From positions 1-64,000 of the forward strand of contig JAFXDD010000020.1 of the NCBI GenBank assembly GCA_017516285.1: a stretch of DNA of 64,000 nucleotides, read 5' to 3'. The notes beneath the pieces are model-generated. The model saw only the letters and a program-made list of their open reading frames with translations, did not search any database and had not been told where the DNA came from. The position numbers and the translations under genes were made by a program. Within the stretch, counting starts at the first letter, position 1. Every line of letters starts with the position of its first letter. This document shows positions 51,866 to 60,753 of the stretch, one piece after another. The DNA is from Lachnospiraceae bacterium. Lineage in GTDB: Bacteria > Bacillota_A > Clostridia > Lachnospirales > Lachnospiraceae.

Positions 51866-52663
51866 ATGATAACGTTGAAAAATAAAAAGTTATTCTTACT
51901 AGATATGGATGGTACCATCTATCTTGATAATGAATTGTTTGAAGGCACCAAAGAGTTTCTGGAATATGTAAAAGACATCGGTGGCCGGTATATTTTCCTG
52001 ACCAATAATTCCTCTAAAAGTGTTGATAAGTATATTGAAAAACTTGATTCATTGGGAATTGAATCTACAGCAGATGATTTTTTGACATCAACCAATGCCA
52101 TGGTGTTGTATCTTACCGGGAAGCAGTATCATAAAATTTATGCTTTGGGTACTGTATCATTTAAGGAGCAGTTACGACAGGCAGGTCTTCCTATTACGGA
52201 CAAGCTGGAAAATGATATTGATTGTTTGTGCATGGGATTTGATACGGAATTGAACTTTCAAAAGCTGGAAGATGCCTGTATCCTGTTGAATAAAGGGGTA
52301 GATTATATTGCTACCAATCCCGATTGGGTATGTCCTACCTGGTATGGTTTTGTGCCGGATTGTGGTTCAGTCAGTCAGATGCTGTTCAATGCCACAAAGA
52401 GAAAACCGATTTTTATAGGGAAGCCTGAGCCAACCATGGCTTATCTGGCAATGGAAAAGACTGGCTTTAAGGCGGAAGAGACCGCATTGATGGGAGACAG
52501 GTTGTATACAGATATCGCCTGTGGTGTTAATGCAGGTATCAGTACCATTTTTGTACTTAGTGGAGAGGGTACCATGAAGGATGTAGAGGCAAGTGAGACG
52601 AAACCGGAGTTTATTTATCAAAACATTGCGGAATTATTTGAAGAGTTAAAAAAAAATATATAG
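51866..52663 (+). CDS. HAD-IIA family sugar phosphatase (NagD-like)
   Basis: 265 aa from ATG 51866. HAD motif I FLLDMDGTIYLD with nucleophile Asp13 and Asp15, motif II in IFLTNNSSKS, motif III Lys in FIGKPEP, and motif IV in LMGDRLYTDIACG. The C2 cap lies between motifs II and III, as in NagD and AraL. NagD-type enzymes dephosphorylate sugar phosphates or nucleotides. Directly before nanA (13 bases), it may remove dead-end or toxic phosphosugars in the amino-sugar pathway. Confidence 0.88.
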   Translation: MITLKNKKLFLLDMDGTIYLDNELFEGTKEFLEYVKDIGGRYIFLTNNSSKSVDKYIEKLDSLGIESTADDFLTSTNAMVLYLTGKQYHKIYALGTVSFKEQLRQAGLPITDKLENDIDCLCMGFDTELNFQKLEDACILLNKGVDYIATNPDWVCPTWYGFVPDCGSVSQMLFNATKRKPIFIGKPEPTMAYLAMEKTGFKAEETALMGDRLYTDIACGVNAGISTIFVLSGEGTMKDVEASETKPEFIYQNIAELFEELKKNI

Positions 52664-52676
52664 GAGCATGAATATC

Positions 52677-53552
52677 ATGAGCGAAAAATTTAAAGGTATT
52701 TTCCCTGCATTACTCACACCATTTGATGAAAATGACAGGGTTAATGTAAAGGTTTTAGAGGAGTTAGTAGATTACAATTTAAAGAAAGGCGTCAATGGCT
52801 TTTATGTAGGCGGCAGTACTGCAGAAGCCTTTCTTTTGACGGAGGAGGAGCGTCTGCTTGTAATGAAGACGGTAAGTGAGCGTGCAAAGGGCAAGTGTAC
52901 CTTAATTGCACATGTAGGTTGCATTTCCACCGCGCAGGCTATTAAGTTTGCCAAGGCTGCAGAGGAAATGGGCTATGATGCAGTTTCTTCCGTAGCGCCA
53001 TTTTATTACAAATTCTCTTTTAAGGAGATTAAGAAGTATTATTTTGACATCGTGGATGCCGTTAGCTTACCAATGTTAATTTATAATTTTCCTGCTTTTT
53101 CCGGTGTAAATTTAACCGTGGACAATATCAAGGAGTTTTTAGAGGATGACCGTTTTATCGGTGTTAAACATACATCTAACGACTTTTTTGCATTGGAGCA
53201 GTTTAAGGCTGCATTCCCGGATAAGTTAGTATACAACGGTTATGATGAAATGCTGTTAGCCGGACTTTCCATGGGCGCAGATGGCGCTATTGGAAGTACC
53301 TTCAACTTCATGGCTGAGAAGTTTATCAAAATCCGTGAATTATTGGCGCAAAATGATTTGGCAGGTGCACAAAAGATTCAGAAGGATGCTAATATTATTA
53401 TTCAGGCACTTTGCAAGGTTGGTGTAATGCAGGGTGAAAAGGCAGTGCTAGATGCACTGGGCTTTGATTTTGGTCCTGCAAGAGCACCATTTGCGCCGCT
53501 GACGGAGGCACAGAAGAAAGAGCTGTTGGATGTGGTGTTGCCATTGTTGTAA
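52677..53552 (+). CDS. nanA: N-acetylneuraminate lyase
   Basis: 291 aa from ATG 52677, as AGGAG (52662-52666) is too close to the ATG at 52668. DHDPS/NAL-fold TIM barrel that cleaves sialic acid to N-acetylmannosamine and pyruvate. Key motifs are YVGGSTAEAF (43-52, carboxylate loop), Tyr136 in LIYNFPAFSGV and Lys164 in IGVKHTSND, the Schiff-base lysine. The NAL-specific GGST and FPAFSG (rather than the synthase GTTGE and YNVPSRT) favour the lyase. nanK and nanE are absent from the window, so the ManNAc steps must be elsewhere or different. A decayed relative lies at 57451. Confidence 0.92.
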   Translation: MSEKFKGIFPALLTPFDENDRVNVKVLEELVDYNLKKGVNGFYVGGSTAEAFLLTEEERLLVMKTVSERAKGKCTLIAHVGCISTAQAIKFAKAAEEMGYDAVSSVAPFYYKFSFKEIKKYYFDIVDAVSLPMLIYNFPAFSGVNLTVDNIKEFLEDDRFIGVKHTSNDFFALEQFKAAFPDKLVYNGYDEMLLAGLSMGADGAIGSTFNFMAEKFIKIRELLAQNDLAGAQKIQKDANIIIQALCKVGVMQGEKAVLDALGFDFGPARAPFAPLTEAQKKELLDVVLPLL

Positions 53553-53573
53553 GCTGAAAGGTAAGGTGCAAAT

Positions 53574-55661
53574 ATGTTGAGAGTGGAAAAACCATATGAT
53601 TTTAAGCAAGAGCTAAGGCAAATTCATAAAAAGGATCGCAGGGACTATGCACTGAGACCGACAGAGTATGAGCTTGTATTAAGGGATGGAATACAAATTC
53701 TGTTGCCTGATTATGAAAATGAAGTTATCATGACGGCAGCAACAGATTTTATGGATTACCTTCGCGTCTCTATGCAGCTTTCATCCGGTATTGGTACTGA
53801 GCTTGACAACTGTCATCAGAGTATCAAGGTTTTGTTATGTCAGGAATTGGGTGATGCAAGCGGATATATGGGTCATCGGATTACTGTAGGAGACGATGGC
53901 ATCATTTTAGAGGGCTATGATGACCGTGGTGTTGCGCAAGGCTTTTATATGCTGGAGGATTTGATGAATTTGCGAAAAGCACCATTTCTAAAAAAAGAAA
54001 CGCTTCAAAGAAAGGCATTATTTTCGCCTCGAATTACCCATTCGCCTATGGGTCCTTTTGAGTATACGGATGAGGCGCTTTCACTTATTGCTCATCATGG
54101 TTTTGATGCTGTAGAACTGTGGATAAAGGAACCTAATCAGACATTGGTTGGTTATCAGGATTTTAATCAGATATGCGATAGGGCAAGAAAATATGGTATT
54201 GACGTATATGCGGAAATTTATATGAACCACACTGCTCATCCGGATGATCCGGGTGCACAGAATTTTTACGACAGAATGTATGGAGAGTTATTTGAAAAGT
54301 GTCCGGGTATTAAGGGTGTCACTTTTGTGGGAGAAGCTTCTCATTTTTGCAGTAGAGATCCAAAGGTAGTACAGCGTTCTAATCCAAAGGATATTACAAG
54401 CAATATTCCTATAGGGAAAATTAAGGCAGGTTGGTGGCCATGCTGTGATTATCCGCAGCTTATTTCAATGATTCAAAATGCGGTTTGTAAGTTTAAGCCT
54501 GACGCAGATATTATTTTTTGTACTTATAATTGGGGATTTCAACCGGAGGAGGAAAGAATTAAGTTAATCGAAGCGTTGCCGGATGGCATTTCACTACTTG
54601 CTACATGGGACATGTTTCATATGTTTAAGCTGGGTGAAGTGACGGAATACATTGCTGATTATTCGCTGCAATTTGTTGGACCAGGCGAATATTTTCGTAG
54701 CGAAGCTATTGCAGCCAAGAAGAAGGGCATGCGCTTGTATTCTATTTCCAATACGTCGGGCAGAACATGGGATTTTGGTGTTATTCCGTATGAGCCTATG
54801 CCTTATCAGTGGATTAAGAGATATAAGGCAATCCTTAAGGCGCGTGAAGAGTGGGGGTTGTGTGGCCTGGTTGAAAATATTCATTATGGTTTCCATCCAT
54901 CCTTCATAGTGGAGCTGGAAAAGTGGGCTTTTTTTACAGAAGTCAAGCCGATGGAGCATATTTTAGAAAAATTATTGGCGCGAGATTATGGAGTGGAAAA
55001 TCTTACAGTTGTGGATAAGGCAATGCATATATGGAGTGAGGCAATTAAGCATTGTATTCCTACAAACGAGGATCAGTATGGAACCCTAAGAATAGGACCA
55101 TCATATCCTTTCTGGACGACAGAACTTAACCCGCCGAAGATACCTTCACCTCCGCAGGCTTTCTGGGGAAATTCAATTTATCATGCTAAATATACAACAC
55201 ATCATGATTTAATGTCTTCATTGCCAGGGGTACGGTTGTTTGCGGAAATTGAAGAATTTTCGAAGCTACGGGATTTACTTCTGGAGGGAATTGAGGTTTT
55301 AAAGACGATAGAGAGACCAAATGATAAGCTGCAGAAGCTGATTAATTTGGGTGAATTTATGTACCGTACGGCAGTAACAACAGTGCATTATAAGGAATTT
55401 TATGTTTTATTGTCTAAGCTTCAGATTGCCGGCACCAGAGCCAATGCTGCTTTGATTTTAGATGAGCTGGAGGGAATTTTGCTTAAGGAACAAAAGAATG
55501 TGGAGGAGACTATTCCGCTTGTACAATGCGATTCTCGCCTTGGTTGGGAGCCAAGCATGGATTACACGACTAACGAAGAGTGTCTGCGCTGGAAATTAAA
55601 GCAGATTGAAGCAGAGCTAACTTATCGCATTCCGATGATGCGAAAGAGTAATGACGTTTAA
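53574..55661 (+). CDS. GH20-like intracellular glycosidase
   Basis: 695 aa, no signal peptide. The N-terminal domain (about 25-130) has the GH20b/zincin-like pattern (YELVLRDGIQILLPDYENEV, then DDRGVAQGFYMLEDLM) seen before hexosaminidase-type barrels. The barrel (about 150-480) includes FSPRITHSPMG, LSLIAHHGFDAVELWIKEPN, YGIDVYAEIYMNH, GVTFVGEASHFCSRD (a candidate catalytic Glu after GV.FVG) and FCTYNWGFQPEEE. The C-terminal part is helical. The same architecture appears in the 703-aa protein at 34978. Cleavage of N-acetylhexosaminides is inferred from fold and place; the catalytic pair is not certain. Confidence 0.68.
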   Translation: MLRVEKPYDFKQELRQIHKKDRRDYALRPTEYELVLRDGIQILLPDYENEVIMTAATDFMDYLRVSMQLSSGIGTELDNCHQSIKVLLCQELGDASGYMGHRITVGDDGIILEGYDDRGVAQGFYMLEDLMNLRKAPFLKKETLQRKALFSPRITHSPMGPFEYTDEALSLIAHHGFDAVELWIKEPNQTLVGYQDFNQICDRARKYGIDVYAEIYMNHTAHPDDPGAQNFYDRMYGELFEKCPGIKGVTFVGEASHFCSRDPKVVQRSNPKDITSNIPIGKIKAGWWPCCDYPQLISMIQNAVCKFKPDADIIFCTYNWGFQPEEERIKLIEALPDGISLLATWDMFHMFKLGEVTEYIADYSLQFVGPGEYFRSEAIAAKKKGMRLYSISNTSGRTWDFGVIPYEPMPYQWIKRYKAILKAREEWGLCGLVENIHYGFHPSFIVELEKWAFFTEVKPMEHILEKLLARDYGVENLTVVDKAMHIWSEAIKHCIPTNEDQYGTLRIGPSYPFWTTELNPPKIPSPPQAFWGNSIYHAKYTTHHDLMSSLPGVRLFAEIEEFSKLRDLLLEGIEVLKTIERPNDKLQKLINLGEFMYRTAVTTVHYKEFYVLLSKLQIAGTRANAALILDELEGILLKEQKNVEETIPLVQCDSRLGWEPSMDYTTNEECLRWKLKQIEAELTYRIPMMRKSNDV

Positions 55662-55694
55662 TGTCAAATTGATTTAAAGAAATGAGGAATTGAA

Positions 55695-56450
55695 ATGGAA
55701 ACAAAAACATTTAATATGGCGTACTCTTATCCTGAAGAGGTGGAAAAAGCTAAAAAAGAGAACTGGCCGGTTCTATTGCCTGTTGGGACCATGGAATACC
55801 ATTCATCTATATGCCCATATGGCTGCGACGCACTTGCTGCAAAGGGAATTATGGAAAAAATAGGCGAAAAAATGGATTGTATGATTCTTCCGACTGTGTG
55901 GTACGGTGTATCGAGTTATGCGGTTGGAGGACCGGAAAAAAATACGATTAATATGGACGTGGACATTTTTGAGGGATACATATATAATATCTTGAAGTCA
56001 CTTCTGTGGAGTGGATTCAGAAATATTAATATTTTAATCTGTCATCAGACAGAGGAGATCCTGCCTACAGCGGCTGCGTGTATTAAAGCCGGGAAAAAAT
56101 TAACTTTTGAGTTTTTGGAGCAGACAAAAGGCTACGGATGGTGGGGAAGGAATGAAAATAAAGAATTTTATCAAAACTTGTCCGCTACTGATAATCCGTG
56201 GAACTGGATTCGAGTGTTTAACGGAAGTCCTAAAAGACTGGGATTACCAGGGGATCATGCAGGGAAAGAAGAATGTTCAGAGTTGGAATATTTATATCCT
56301 GGATCCATTAAGCTCGAACGATTAAATGATTGTGATGATTGGTTTACAGAAACAGCGAAAGAAATGTCAAGAGAACATGGCGAAGAACGCATAAGTAAAA
56401 TAGTTGACGAGATGGTTACCACGATAAAAGAATATCGTCCATGCCTGTAA
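55695..56450 (+). CDS. Creatininase/amidase family protein
   Basis: 251 aa. The creatininase fold is shown by LLPVGTMEYHSSICPYGCDALAA (about 27-49), matching the P-x-G-S-x-E-x-H-G-xHLP-xx-D metal motif with Glu, His and Asp kept. The usual later NGHGGN motif is replaced by ILICHQTEEI near 115, which is unusual and may change the metal site. A late GDHAGKEECSELEYL (about 195-209) matches the typical GxHAGxxETS segment. Members cut cyclic amides or act in redox cofactor and sugar-amide metabolism. Position after nanA and the GH20-like gene suggests amide or lactam removal on a sugar. The substrate is unknown. Confidence 0.78.
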   Translation: METKTFNMAYSYPEEVEKAKKENWPVLLPVGTMEYHSSICPYGCDALAAKGIMEKIGEKMDCMILPTVWYGVSSYAVGGPEKNTINMDVDIFEGYIYNILKSLLWSGFRNINILICHQTEEILPTAAACIKAGKKLTFEFLEQTKGYGWWGRNENKEFYQNLSATDNPWNWIRVFNGSPKRLGLPGDHAGKEECSELEYLYPGSIKLERLNDCDDWFTETAKEMSREHGEERISKIVDEMVTTIKEYRPCL

Positions 56451-56508
56451 AGTTGCAAAGGATTCATGTCTATTTTTATATACAAAAGTTAGAATAGTAG
56501 GTGATTTT

Positions 56509-57447
56509 ATGGAAACTATATTTTCGACAGCATTAGAGCAAATGATAGTTTTATTTTTACTCATGATTGTGGGATATGTTTTGCAAAAGAAAAGTCTGAT
56601 TGGCCAAAATGCAGGTAAAGTATTATCTGATTTGGAAGTTTGTATTTTTTGCCCTTGCCTTACTTTGGTAACGTTTACCAATAATTTTACAATTGATGTA
56701 TTGCGTGAAAAGCTTTCATTATTAGGAGTAAGCATAGCATTGTTGTTTATTTTTACAATACCATTTTCTAAAATAGTATCTAAGTGGTTAGGACGAACGG
56801 AGAATGAACGTGCGGTTTATAACTATGCTCTTTGCTTTTCTAATTTGGGATATCTTGGTTATCCAATCGTTCGTGCTGTTTTTGGGGATGCTGCATTAGC
56901 TAATATGATGATTTTTTGCTTGCCTATAAATGTGGCAATTAATAGTTATGGTTTATATATTTTACTTCCTGAAAGAGGTTTTTCCTTTAAGAAACTTTTA
57001 AAACCAGTTACGATTGCTCCGTTTCTTGGGATTGCCTTGATAGCTTTAGACATGGAATTACCGAGTGTATTAAATACTTTATTAGAAAGTTGTGGAAACT
57101 GTATGGCTCCAGTTGCAATGCTGCTTATGGGAATTGTATTGGCGGAGCAACCCCTCAAGAGAATGTTTATGAATACACGTGCATATGTTGCATCTACACT
57201 GAGGTTGATTGTAATCCCGCTTTTGGTGGCAGGAATATTGTATGCTCTAAATATTACAGGAGAAACACTTTTGCTTGCTTCCGTAACACTTGCAATGCCG
57301 TTGGGACTAAACAGTGTTGTCTTTCCGGCAGCTTATGGTGGAGATGTCACAAGCGGCTCACAGGCTACCTTTATTTCAAATTTGATGGGAATTGTAACGA
57401 TTCCGATAATGCTGAGTCTATTTTATGCAATGGCTTATGGCATTTAA
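56509..57447 (+). CDS. AEC family (auxin efflux carrier-like) transporter
   Basis: 312 aa, about 10 membrane segments in two halves of five. Family traits are LMIVGYVLQKKSLIG at the start, NLGYLGYPIVRAVFGD near 108-123, a central polar linker, and TLAMPLGLNSVVFPAAYGGD near 265-285. Members carry carboxylates, amino acids or other small anions. It is the last intact gene of the glycan locus; the nanA relic begins directly at its stop codon. Export or import of a pathway product such as an organic acid is possible. Confidence 0.88.
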   Translation: METIFSTALEQMIVLFLLMIVGYVLQKKSLIGQNAGKVLSDLEVCIFCPCLTLVTFTNNFTIDVLREKLSLLGVSIALLFIFTIPFSKIVSKWLGRTENERAVYNYALCFSNLGYLGYPIVRAVFGDAALANMMIFCLPINVAINSYGLYILLPERGFSFKKLLKPVTIAPFLGIALIALDMELPSVLNTLLESCGNCMAPVAMLLMGIVLAEQPLKRMFMNTRAYVASTLRLIVIPLLVAGILYALNITGETLLLASVTLAMPLGLNSVVFPAAYGGDVTSGSQATFISNLMGIVTIPIMLSLFYAMAYGI

Positions 57448-57450
57448 CAA

Positions 57451-57581
57451 ACCAATGTTAATTTATAATTTCCCTGCTTGACGCACTGGGCTTTGAATTT
57501 GGTCCGGCCAGAGCACCATTTGCACCATTAACGAAGGAGCAGAAGAAGGAACTTTTGGATGTGGTGATACCGCTATTGTAA
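57451..57581 (+). pseudogene. Decayed nanA fragment with internal deletion
   Basis: 57451-57479 matches nanA 53069-53097 almost base for base (ACCAATGTTAATTTATAATT..). From 57480 it jumps to the equivalent of nanA 53451 and runs through the end of the gene (..GCACTGGGCTTTGA.., ending TAA 57579-57581). About 350 bases are missing, and the joint gives CCT GCT TGA, a stop in the nanA frame. The second segment differs from nanA at many third codon positions, so it comes from a diverged second copy. Confidence 0.9.
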
Positions 57582-57605
57582 GAAAGGAATGTTGTTGAGA
57601 TGTTT

Positions 57606-57634
57606 TAAGGCTTGGAGTACGCTCCAAGCTTTAA
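57606..57634 (+). terminator. Terminator closing the glycan locus
   Basis: AAGGCTTGGAG pairs with CTCCAAGCTTT (one G-T pair) around TACG; A/T-rich sequence follows. Confidence 0.65.
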
Positions 57635-57817
57635 AATATATAACAAGATACATGCAAAATGCCCTGTAATTCTTAAAAAATTATAAACTCACAAATTTTC
57701 TGTGACAAAATGAGACCTGAATGCCTATTAAGTAATAGAGGGATGTTTTTACTTTATGCATGATTCGTAATGAAATTTAGACATTTTGTTTAAATTACAA
57801 TGACTGGTATATTGGTA

Positions 57818-57846
57818 TTGCAATACGGAATGTAGTGTGCTACAAT
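57818..57846 (+). promoter_or_regulatory. Promoter of the former Rpn nuclease gene
   Basis: TTGCAA (57818-57823), a 17-base spacer and TACAAT (57841-57846). Confidence 0.55.
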
Positions 57847-57917
57847 GTGAGTAGAGGAGGTCACATTTTTAGGTTACAAAGGATGAGACTTTCATGTAAA
57901 AAAGCATTCATCTAATA

Positions 57918-58675
57918 TATGGACTTAAAGAGTCGGAAAGTACAGGTGGAATGTTGGAAAAAGATATTACAGAAAAAACCTTGGAAGCCTATAATGATGT
58001 GTTTGCTGATATCACAAATGTTTTTATGTTTAACGGCAGACGTGTAATCAAGGAAGCGGAGCTGACAGATGCCGGAGCACGCAGTTACTATAAGGCAGAC
58101 GGCAGGGTCAGGGAGCAGGAAAGGGATGTGGCCAAGTACTGGCATAAGAACAAGCTTAAAATCGCCATGCTGGGGATTTTGACTATAAGAAGCGCTGGAC
58201 GATGCCCGTAAATCTGATTGACTGTCTGGAGCATGTTTCGGAGGAGCTTAAACCATTTGTTAGTGACTACCGGATAAATGTTTTTGATGTGGCGTTTCTG
58301 ACCAGAGAGCAGGTGGAGCTGTTTCAGAGCGATTTCAAGGTGGTGGCGGATTATTTTGTTCAGATGAGGGAGAACAACGACTACATACCAAGCAGGGAAA
58401 CTATAGAGCATGTCAGGGAGGTATTTGACCTGATGTCAGCTGTTTCAGGCGATGCAAGATTTGAGGAAGCGTATTCCGAGGAAAGGAGCGATACGAATAT
58501 GTGTGAATTTTTAGACAGAGTAGAGGCACGTGGTGAGGCACGTGGAGAAGCATGCGGTATCATCAAGGGGACTGTGGCAACCTGCCGTGAATTTCATATG
58601 ACGGATGAGCAGATATTGTCTAAAATTTGTGTTCAGTTCAAGTTGGATGAAAAGGAAGCGGCAGGGTATCTGTAG
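57918..58675 (+). pseudogene. Rpn family recombination-promoting nuclease, decayed by internal deletion and frame break
   Basis: The first part (through about 58170) encodes the usual Lachnospiraceae Rpn opening, with ESTGGMLEKDITEKTLEAYN and DVFADI then YKADGRVREQERDVAKYW. After KIAMLGI the frame is lost. The next frame carries the family's C-terminal half: PVNLIDCLEHVSEELKPFVS, FDVAFLTREQVELFQSDF, YIPSRETIEHV and an RGEARGEA tail. In intact relatives about 100 residues with the nuclease core lie between these parts, so they appear deleted near 58170-58200. A frame starting at 58202 could still yield a 157-aa C-terminal protein. Confidence 0.8.
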
Positions 58676-58692
58676 CGAATTTTTAGACAGAA

Positions 58693-59277
58693 TTAAAACA
58701 AACTCGTAATAAAAATTTCTAAACCAATAAAAATCAAAATGATACCGCCAAAGATGTTTGCTTTGCCGGCTAACTTAGTGCCGGCTTTTTTGCCTATTTG
58801 TAGTCCAGATATACAAATTACAAAGGTAACAATGGCGATAATGAATGCAGCTATAAGAGCCTCTGCCAAACCATACTCTGCGATTGTGAAGCCTACGGAA
58901 AGAGCGTCGATAGAGGTGGCAATGCCTTGTATAATGAGGGTTGAAAGACCGAGGCCCTGGTATTCTGATTCCTCGTCGCAAGCGTTGCGACTTTCCAAAA
59001 GCATCTGAATTCCAATATATCCAAGAAGAGCCAGACTAATCCAAGGGATAAGCTTTTCGAAAGCAGTCATATATTGCAGGATAGTGTGTACAAGAAACCA
59101 ACCGATAAGAGGCATTAAAGCCTGAAAAATTGCAAATACGCCTGCTATAACGGACATTTTGCGTGGCTTCATGCATGGCTCATGCAGTCCGTTTGCAAGA
59201 GACACACAAAAGGCATCCATAGCCAATCCCACGCCTAAAAGCATACTGTTAAAAAAGAAAATAAAATGAAGTTCCAC
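58693..59277 (-). CDS. mntP: Manganese efflux pump
   Basis: 194 aa, six membrane segments. Starts at GTG (59277-59275) with AAGGAGG 7 bases upstream. Family traits are LLGVGLAMDAFCVSLANGL (about 13-31) with the Asp needed for Mn2+, a second half GIATSIDALSVGFTIAEYG (about 113-131) that mirrors it, and GGIILIFIGLEI at the end. It exports excess Mn2+. The leader is only about 20 bases, so the yybP-ykoY manganese riboswitch often found before mntP is not present here. Confidence 0.93.
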   Translation of the reverse strand: MELHFIFFFNSMLLGVGLAMDAFCVSLANGLHEPCMKPRKMSVIAGVFAIFQALMPLIGWFLVHTILQYMTAFEKLIPWISLALLGYIGIQMLLESRNACDEESEYQGLGLSTLIIQGIATSIDALSVGFTIAEYGLAEALIAAFIIAIVTFVICISGLQIGKKAGTKLAGKANIFGGIILIFIGLEIFITSLF

Positions 59278-59302
59278 CCTTGCTCCTCCTTTGTCTCAGG
59301 GT

Positions 59303-59331
59303 AGAATAGCACAAAAGGAAATATATGTCAA
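59303..59331 (-). promoter_or_regulatory. mntP promoter
   Basis: Minus strand TTGACA (59331-59326), a 17-base spacer and TATTCT (59308-59303). It overlaps the end of citXG. Confidence 0.7.
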
Positions 59332-60740
59332 TTCAATCTATACAAAAAATAAGTAACTGCCAGCAAGTCTGCGCAGCCTCCGGGTGACAAATTCCTTGCA
59401 ATGAATGCATCATCCAAATCTTCCAGTTGTTCATAAGACAGCGGTTTGTTTGCATCCAGAAGTGCGTGTGCGGCATTTGCAGCATAGGCAGCACCGTCGT
59501 GTCCTCCTCTGTGATAGAGGTTGGTATCGTTTACATTAGCTATTAGATGCAGGAGTGCGATTATCCCGGCATCGTTATGGTTTAATCCTGCCTGCAGTGC
59601 GTTTTTGTAGGCAGGAAGACTAAGTCTCATCACAGAAGGAAAGCCTGCGGCAGCCTCGCCGCGAATGCCGGTGATACCTTCCTCCAGATAGAGGCGTTGG
59701 CCCGCTGAAAGGGTTGTTTGGGGCTTTGATTCACCAGTTATTGCCATGGAGTCTGTGATGGCCGGGTGAGACGCAGAAAGTGCAGTAAAGTCTGCCTCTA
59801 CGTGGGGGGTGACCATTTCCGCGCACTGTTTCATCAATGCATTAACTTCTGCAATTGGGGTTTCGGAGCTCCAAAGACGCCCCAAAGCCCCACAGAGGAT
59901 GCCTAGAGAGTAAATGGCACCCTTGTGGGTATTTACACCCCCGGTGACAGTATACATGGCTTGTTCGGCCTTTAAACCGGCTTCACGCAGCTGCGGAAAA
60001 GTGTCGACAGGTGCCATATGTCGGGTGCTTTGACCAATTTGCAGGCAGTCCAGAAAATAAGGTTTCATAGCATGGGCACTGCGAAGAAAGGTGTATAAGT
60101 TCATATCCTGATGACTTCCGTTGTTGCGCATATCCACCAGTCCGGGTTTAGGGGTAGTCATAGCCTCGTCTATCAGGCTCTGCACTGCCATAGCCGCAAT
60201 GTGTTCAAAATGAGTGCTTTCCGGTTGCGTGTTTATGGCAAAATGCCCCTGTATAATAGCCAGGGTTGCAGCCTGTAATTCAGGTACTGTATGGAGGCGT
60301 CTGGCTGCACATGCACGTCCGGGAGCACCGCATATAATGCAGTTGCGGCTTTTTCCGCCCACCAGATGGCGCTCCAGCTTCAAGCCGTTTCTGTCCAACA
60401 CGTCCATGTCAAATAATCGTCCCAAAGGGATGGAATCTTCTATTTCTGTACAAATTTTCTTTAAGGTAATTGCTTCTATATCTATCGCATACATAGCCAG
60501 ACAACCTGTAACAGTAATTTCTGTACTGTGAAAGCGTATGTGCTTTTGCGGCAGCTTACTATGCAGGGCATCCAGACCGACCTGAAAGGCGCACTGGGTG
60601 AGAGGAGTAGTTTTTACAGGACCTGCAATGTTCATGGTAAAGCATATAAGCGGACAGTGATAGGTCTTTAAAAGAGCCTGTTGTTTGCGTACACGTTCTT
60701 CTCTGGCTTCCAGTACCTGAGTTAAGGTAACCTCCTGCAT
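59328..60740 (-). CDS. citXG: Fused citrate lyase prosthetic-group proteins CitX-CitG
   Basis: 470 aa. The N-terminal CitX part (about 1-175) moves the phosphoribosyl-dephospho-CoA arm onto the acyl carrier protein: early LEAREERVRKQQ, then GRLFDMDVLD, a conserved R, and a GGKSRNCIICGAPGRACA cysteine segment. The C-terminal CitG part (about 185-470) makes the arm precursor from ATP and dephospho-CoA: EAMTTPKPGLVDMRNNGSHQDMN, TGGVNTHKGAIYSLG and HNDAGIIALLHLI. Fusion of the two is common in Clostridia and lactic bacteria. It is third in the leftward operon citC, P-loop/SAD gene, citXG. Confidence 0.95.
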   Translation of the reverse strand: MQEVTLTQVLEAREERVRKQQALLKTYHCPLICFTMNIAGPVKTTPLTQCAFQVGLDALHSKLPQKHIRFHSTEITVTGCLAMYAIDIEAITLKKICTEIEDSIPLGRLFDMDVLDRNGLKLERHLVGGKSRNCIICGAPGRACAARRLHTVPELQAATLAIIQGHFAINTQPESTHFEHIAAMAVQSLIDEAMTTPKPGLVDMRNNGSHQDMNLYTFLRSAHAMKPYFLDCLQIGQSTRHMAPVDTFPQLREAGLKAEQAMYTVTGGVNTHKGAIYSLGILCGALGRLWSSETPIAEVNALMKQCAEMVTPHVEADFTALSASHPAITDSMAITGESKPQTTLSAGQRLYLEEGITGIRGEAAAGFPSVMRLSLPAYKNALQAGLNHNDAGIIALLHLIANVNDTNLYHRGGHDGAAYAANAAHALLDANKPLSYEQLEDLDDAFIARNLSPGGCADLLAVTYFLYRLN

Positions 60741-60753
60741 GGTGCACCTCCTG

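Larger units (their letters stand above)
57582..57920. other. Intergenic stretch with hairpin and promoter, no gene seen
   Basis: About 340 A/T-rich bases between the nanA relic and the Rpn relic. It holds a terminator-like hairpin at 57606-57634 and a promoter at 57818-57846. No open frame with a ribosome binding site was found. Confidence 0.6.

Noticed and set aside
58202..58675. Independent 157-aa gene
   Set aside because: Its sequence is the C-terminal half of the Rpn family, out of frame with the N-terminal half just upstream, so it is treated as part of one decayed gene.
59278..59331. yybP-ykoY manganese riboswitch before mntP
   Set aside because: The promoter leaves only about 20 bases of leader, too short for that riboswitch.
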